Assembly (NCBI GenBank): GCA_937967755.1
Contig: CALBTA010000328.1
Coordinates: forward strand, 1 to 5,662
Source of the DNA: an uncultured Planctomycetaceae bacterium
GTDB taxonomy: Bacteria > Planctomycetota > Planctomycetia > Pirellulales > Pirellulaceae
Direction: 5' to 3'
DNA: 5,662 nt
Of the stretch, positions 4,956-5,662 are shown piece after piece (the stretch's first letter is position 1; the number at the start of each line of letters is the position of its first letter). Position numbers and translations under genes: made by a program. The notes under the pieces are model-generated. The model searched no databases. It was not told the origin of the DNA and worked only from the letters and a program-made list of their open reading frames with translations.

Positions 4956-5662
4956 ATGTCAAACCCTTACGAACCACCGGCAACGAAAGAGCCCCTGTTT
5001 CGCCGGCGATGGGTGCCCGATTTGCTGGCCTCGCGCTGGGGGCGGATGATCGCGTTTTTCCTGCTGTACGTCACCGAAGGAATTCCGCTGGGGTTTACCG
5101 CCACGGCGGTCGCGACGCAGATGCGGCGGCAGGGCATCGGCCCGGCGGCGATTGGTGTGTTCGTTGGGACTTTGTATTTGCCCTGGGCGTGGAAGTGGGT
5201 GGTCGCCCCGGTCGTCGACATCGCTGCCAGCCGGCGGTTGGGGCGCCGCCGTGTTTGGATCGTCGCCATGCAGACGTTGATGGTCATCACGCTGGCGATG
5301 AGCATGGGCGTTGACTTTACGGCGCAGCTCAAGCTCTACACGGCAGTCATTTTTCTGGTGAACATTTTCGGAGCGACTCAAGACGTCGCCATTGATGCGC
5401 TCGCCTGTGATATTTTGGAAGAATCGGAACGTGGCACAGCCAACGGGTTGATGTTTTCCGGCGCGTATGTTGGCAACGCGTTGGGCGGTTCGGGCGTGTT
5501 ATTCCTCGCCGGCGTGGTTGGTTTTGGCAACGCCAGTTTGTTGGCGTTGGGTGCCATCCTGTTGGTGTTGTTGCTGGTAGCTCTGCCGCTGCGCGCACGG
5601 GGACGCTTCTCGAAATCCGAATCCGAAGCAAAGCCGGCGGACGCGCCGCAGGAGATGTTGAC
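4956..5662 (+). CDS. AmpG-like MFS transporter, N-terminal half (3' end outside window)
   Basis: The frame runs from ATG 4956 to the right edge (235 codons). A TGA directly abuts the ATG upstream, so the start cannot be earlier. The N-terminus (MSNPYEPPATKEPLFRRRW) is cytoplasmic; about six membrane helices follow (roughly 31-50, 64-85, 99-117, 125-148, 162-185, 188-211), and 212-235 is a charged linker matching the central loop between the two MFS halves. Signatures of the AmpG/PAT family are YVTEGIPLGFT (38-48), the loop WKWVVAPVVD…RRLGRRR (79-99), and ATQDVAIDALACDIL (140-154), like the TQD-x-x-x-D-A region of AmpG permeases. AmpG imports anhydromuropeptides in peptidoglycan recycling; relatives carry other solutes, and acetyl-CoA transporters belong to the same wider family, so the substrate here is not certain. 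No cell-wall genes are visible nearby. No clear Shine-Dalgarno precedes the start. Confidence 0.92.
   Translation, partial: MSNPYEPPATKEPLFRRRWVPDLLASRWGRMIAFFLLYVTEGIPLGFTATAVATQMRRQGIGPAAIGVFVGTLYLPWAWKWVVAPVVDIAASRRLGRRRVWIVAMQTLMVITLAMSMGVDFTAQLKLYTAVIFLVNIFGATQDVAIDALACDILEESERGTANGLMFSGAYVGNALGGSGVLFLAGVVGFGNASLLALGAILLVLLLVALPLRARGRFSKSESEAKPADAPQEML

Noticed and set aside
4838..5314. 158-codon plus-strand frame spanning the terminator and transporter start
   Set aside because: Out of frame with the strongly supported AmpG-like sequence; runs through an intrinsic terminator and is Arg/Gly/Asp-rich.

Overview
The window looks like a chromosomal segment from a planctomycete, probably of the Pirellulales type. 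The clues are a large membrane-anchored Hanks-type Ser/Thr kinase with the 'HRDLKPGNVLL … ITDFGLAK … GTPAYMAPEQ' style typical of that phylum, a secreted alpha/beta hydrolase, a secreted HEAT-like protein, moderately high GC in the genes, and long AT-richer intergenic DNA. This assignment is an inference from protein style, not a database result. No rRNA, tRNA, CRISPR array, intact insertion sequence, or phage or plasmid gene was seen.

Layout. Bases 2-1282 (+) are the C-terminal part of a Ser/Thr protein kinase that enters from the left edge, ending in about six membrane helices. After only 21 bp comes a convergent gene, 1304-2266 (-), for an exported alpha/beta hydrolase (BD-FAE/carboxylesterase-like). 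A 952-bp region without a convincing gene (2267-3218) follows, dividing this hydrolase from the divergent gene to its right. It holds several hairpins, a REP-like GC-rich inverted repeat (2641-2670), a dense nest of AT-rich palindromes (2791-2899), and one or two SD-preceded mini-ORFs (2950-3052). Next is 3219-4814 (+), a 531-aa exported protein of unknown function with HEAT-like helical repeats and a proline-rich tail, whose start is fixed by a strong AAGGAG site. A clear rho-independent terminator lies at 4884-4916. The window ends inside an AmpG-like major facilitator transporter (4956 to the right edge, +).

How the genes fit together. No shared pathway can be read from the sequence. The four genes look like separate transcription units: a convergent pair (kinase/hydrolase), a divergent pair (hydrolase/HEAT-like protein) around the long intergenic region, and a terminator between the HEAT-like gene and the transporter. 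All four products are predicted to be in or beyond the inner membrane (kinase and transporter integral, hydrolase and HEAT-like protein exported). The least explained parts are the palindrome-rich intergenic region with its mini-ORFs and the unassigned HEAT-like protein. Nothing here amounts to a clearly new multi-gene system.
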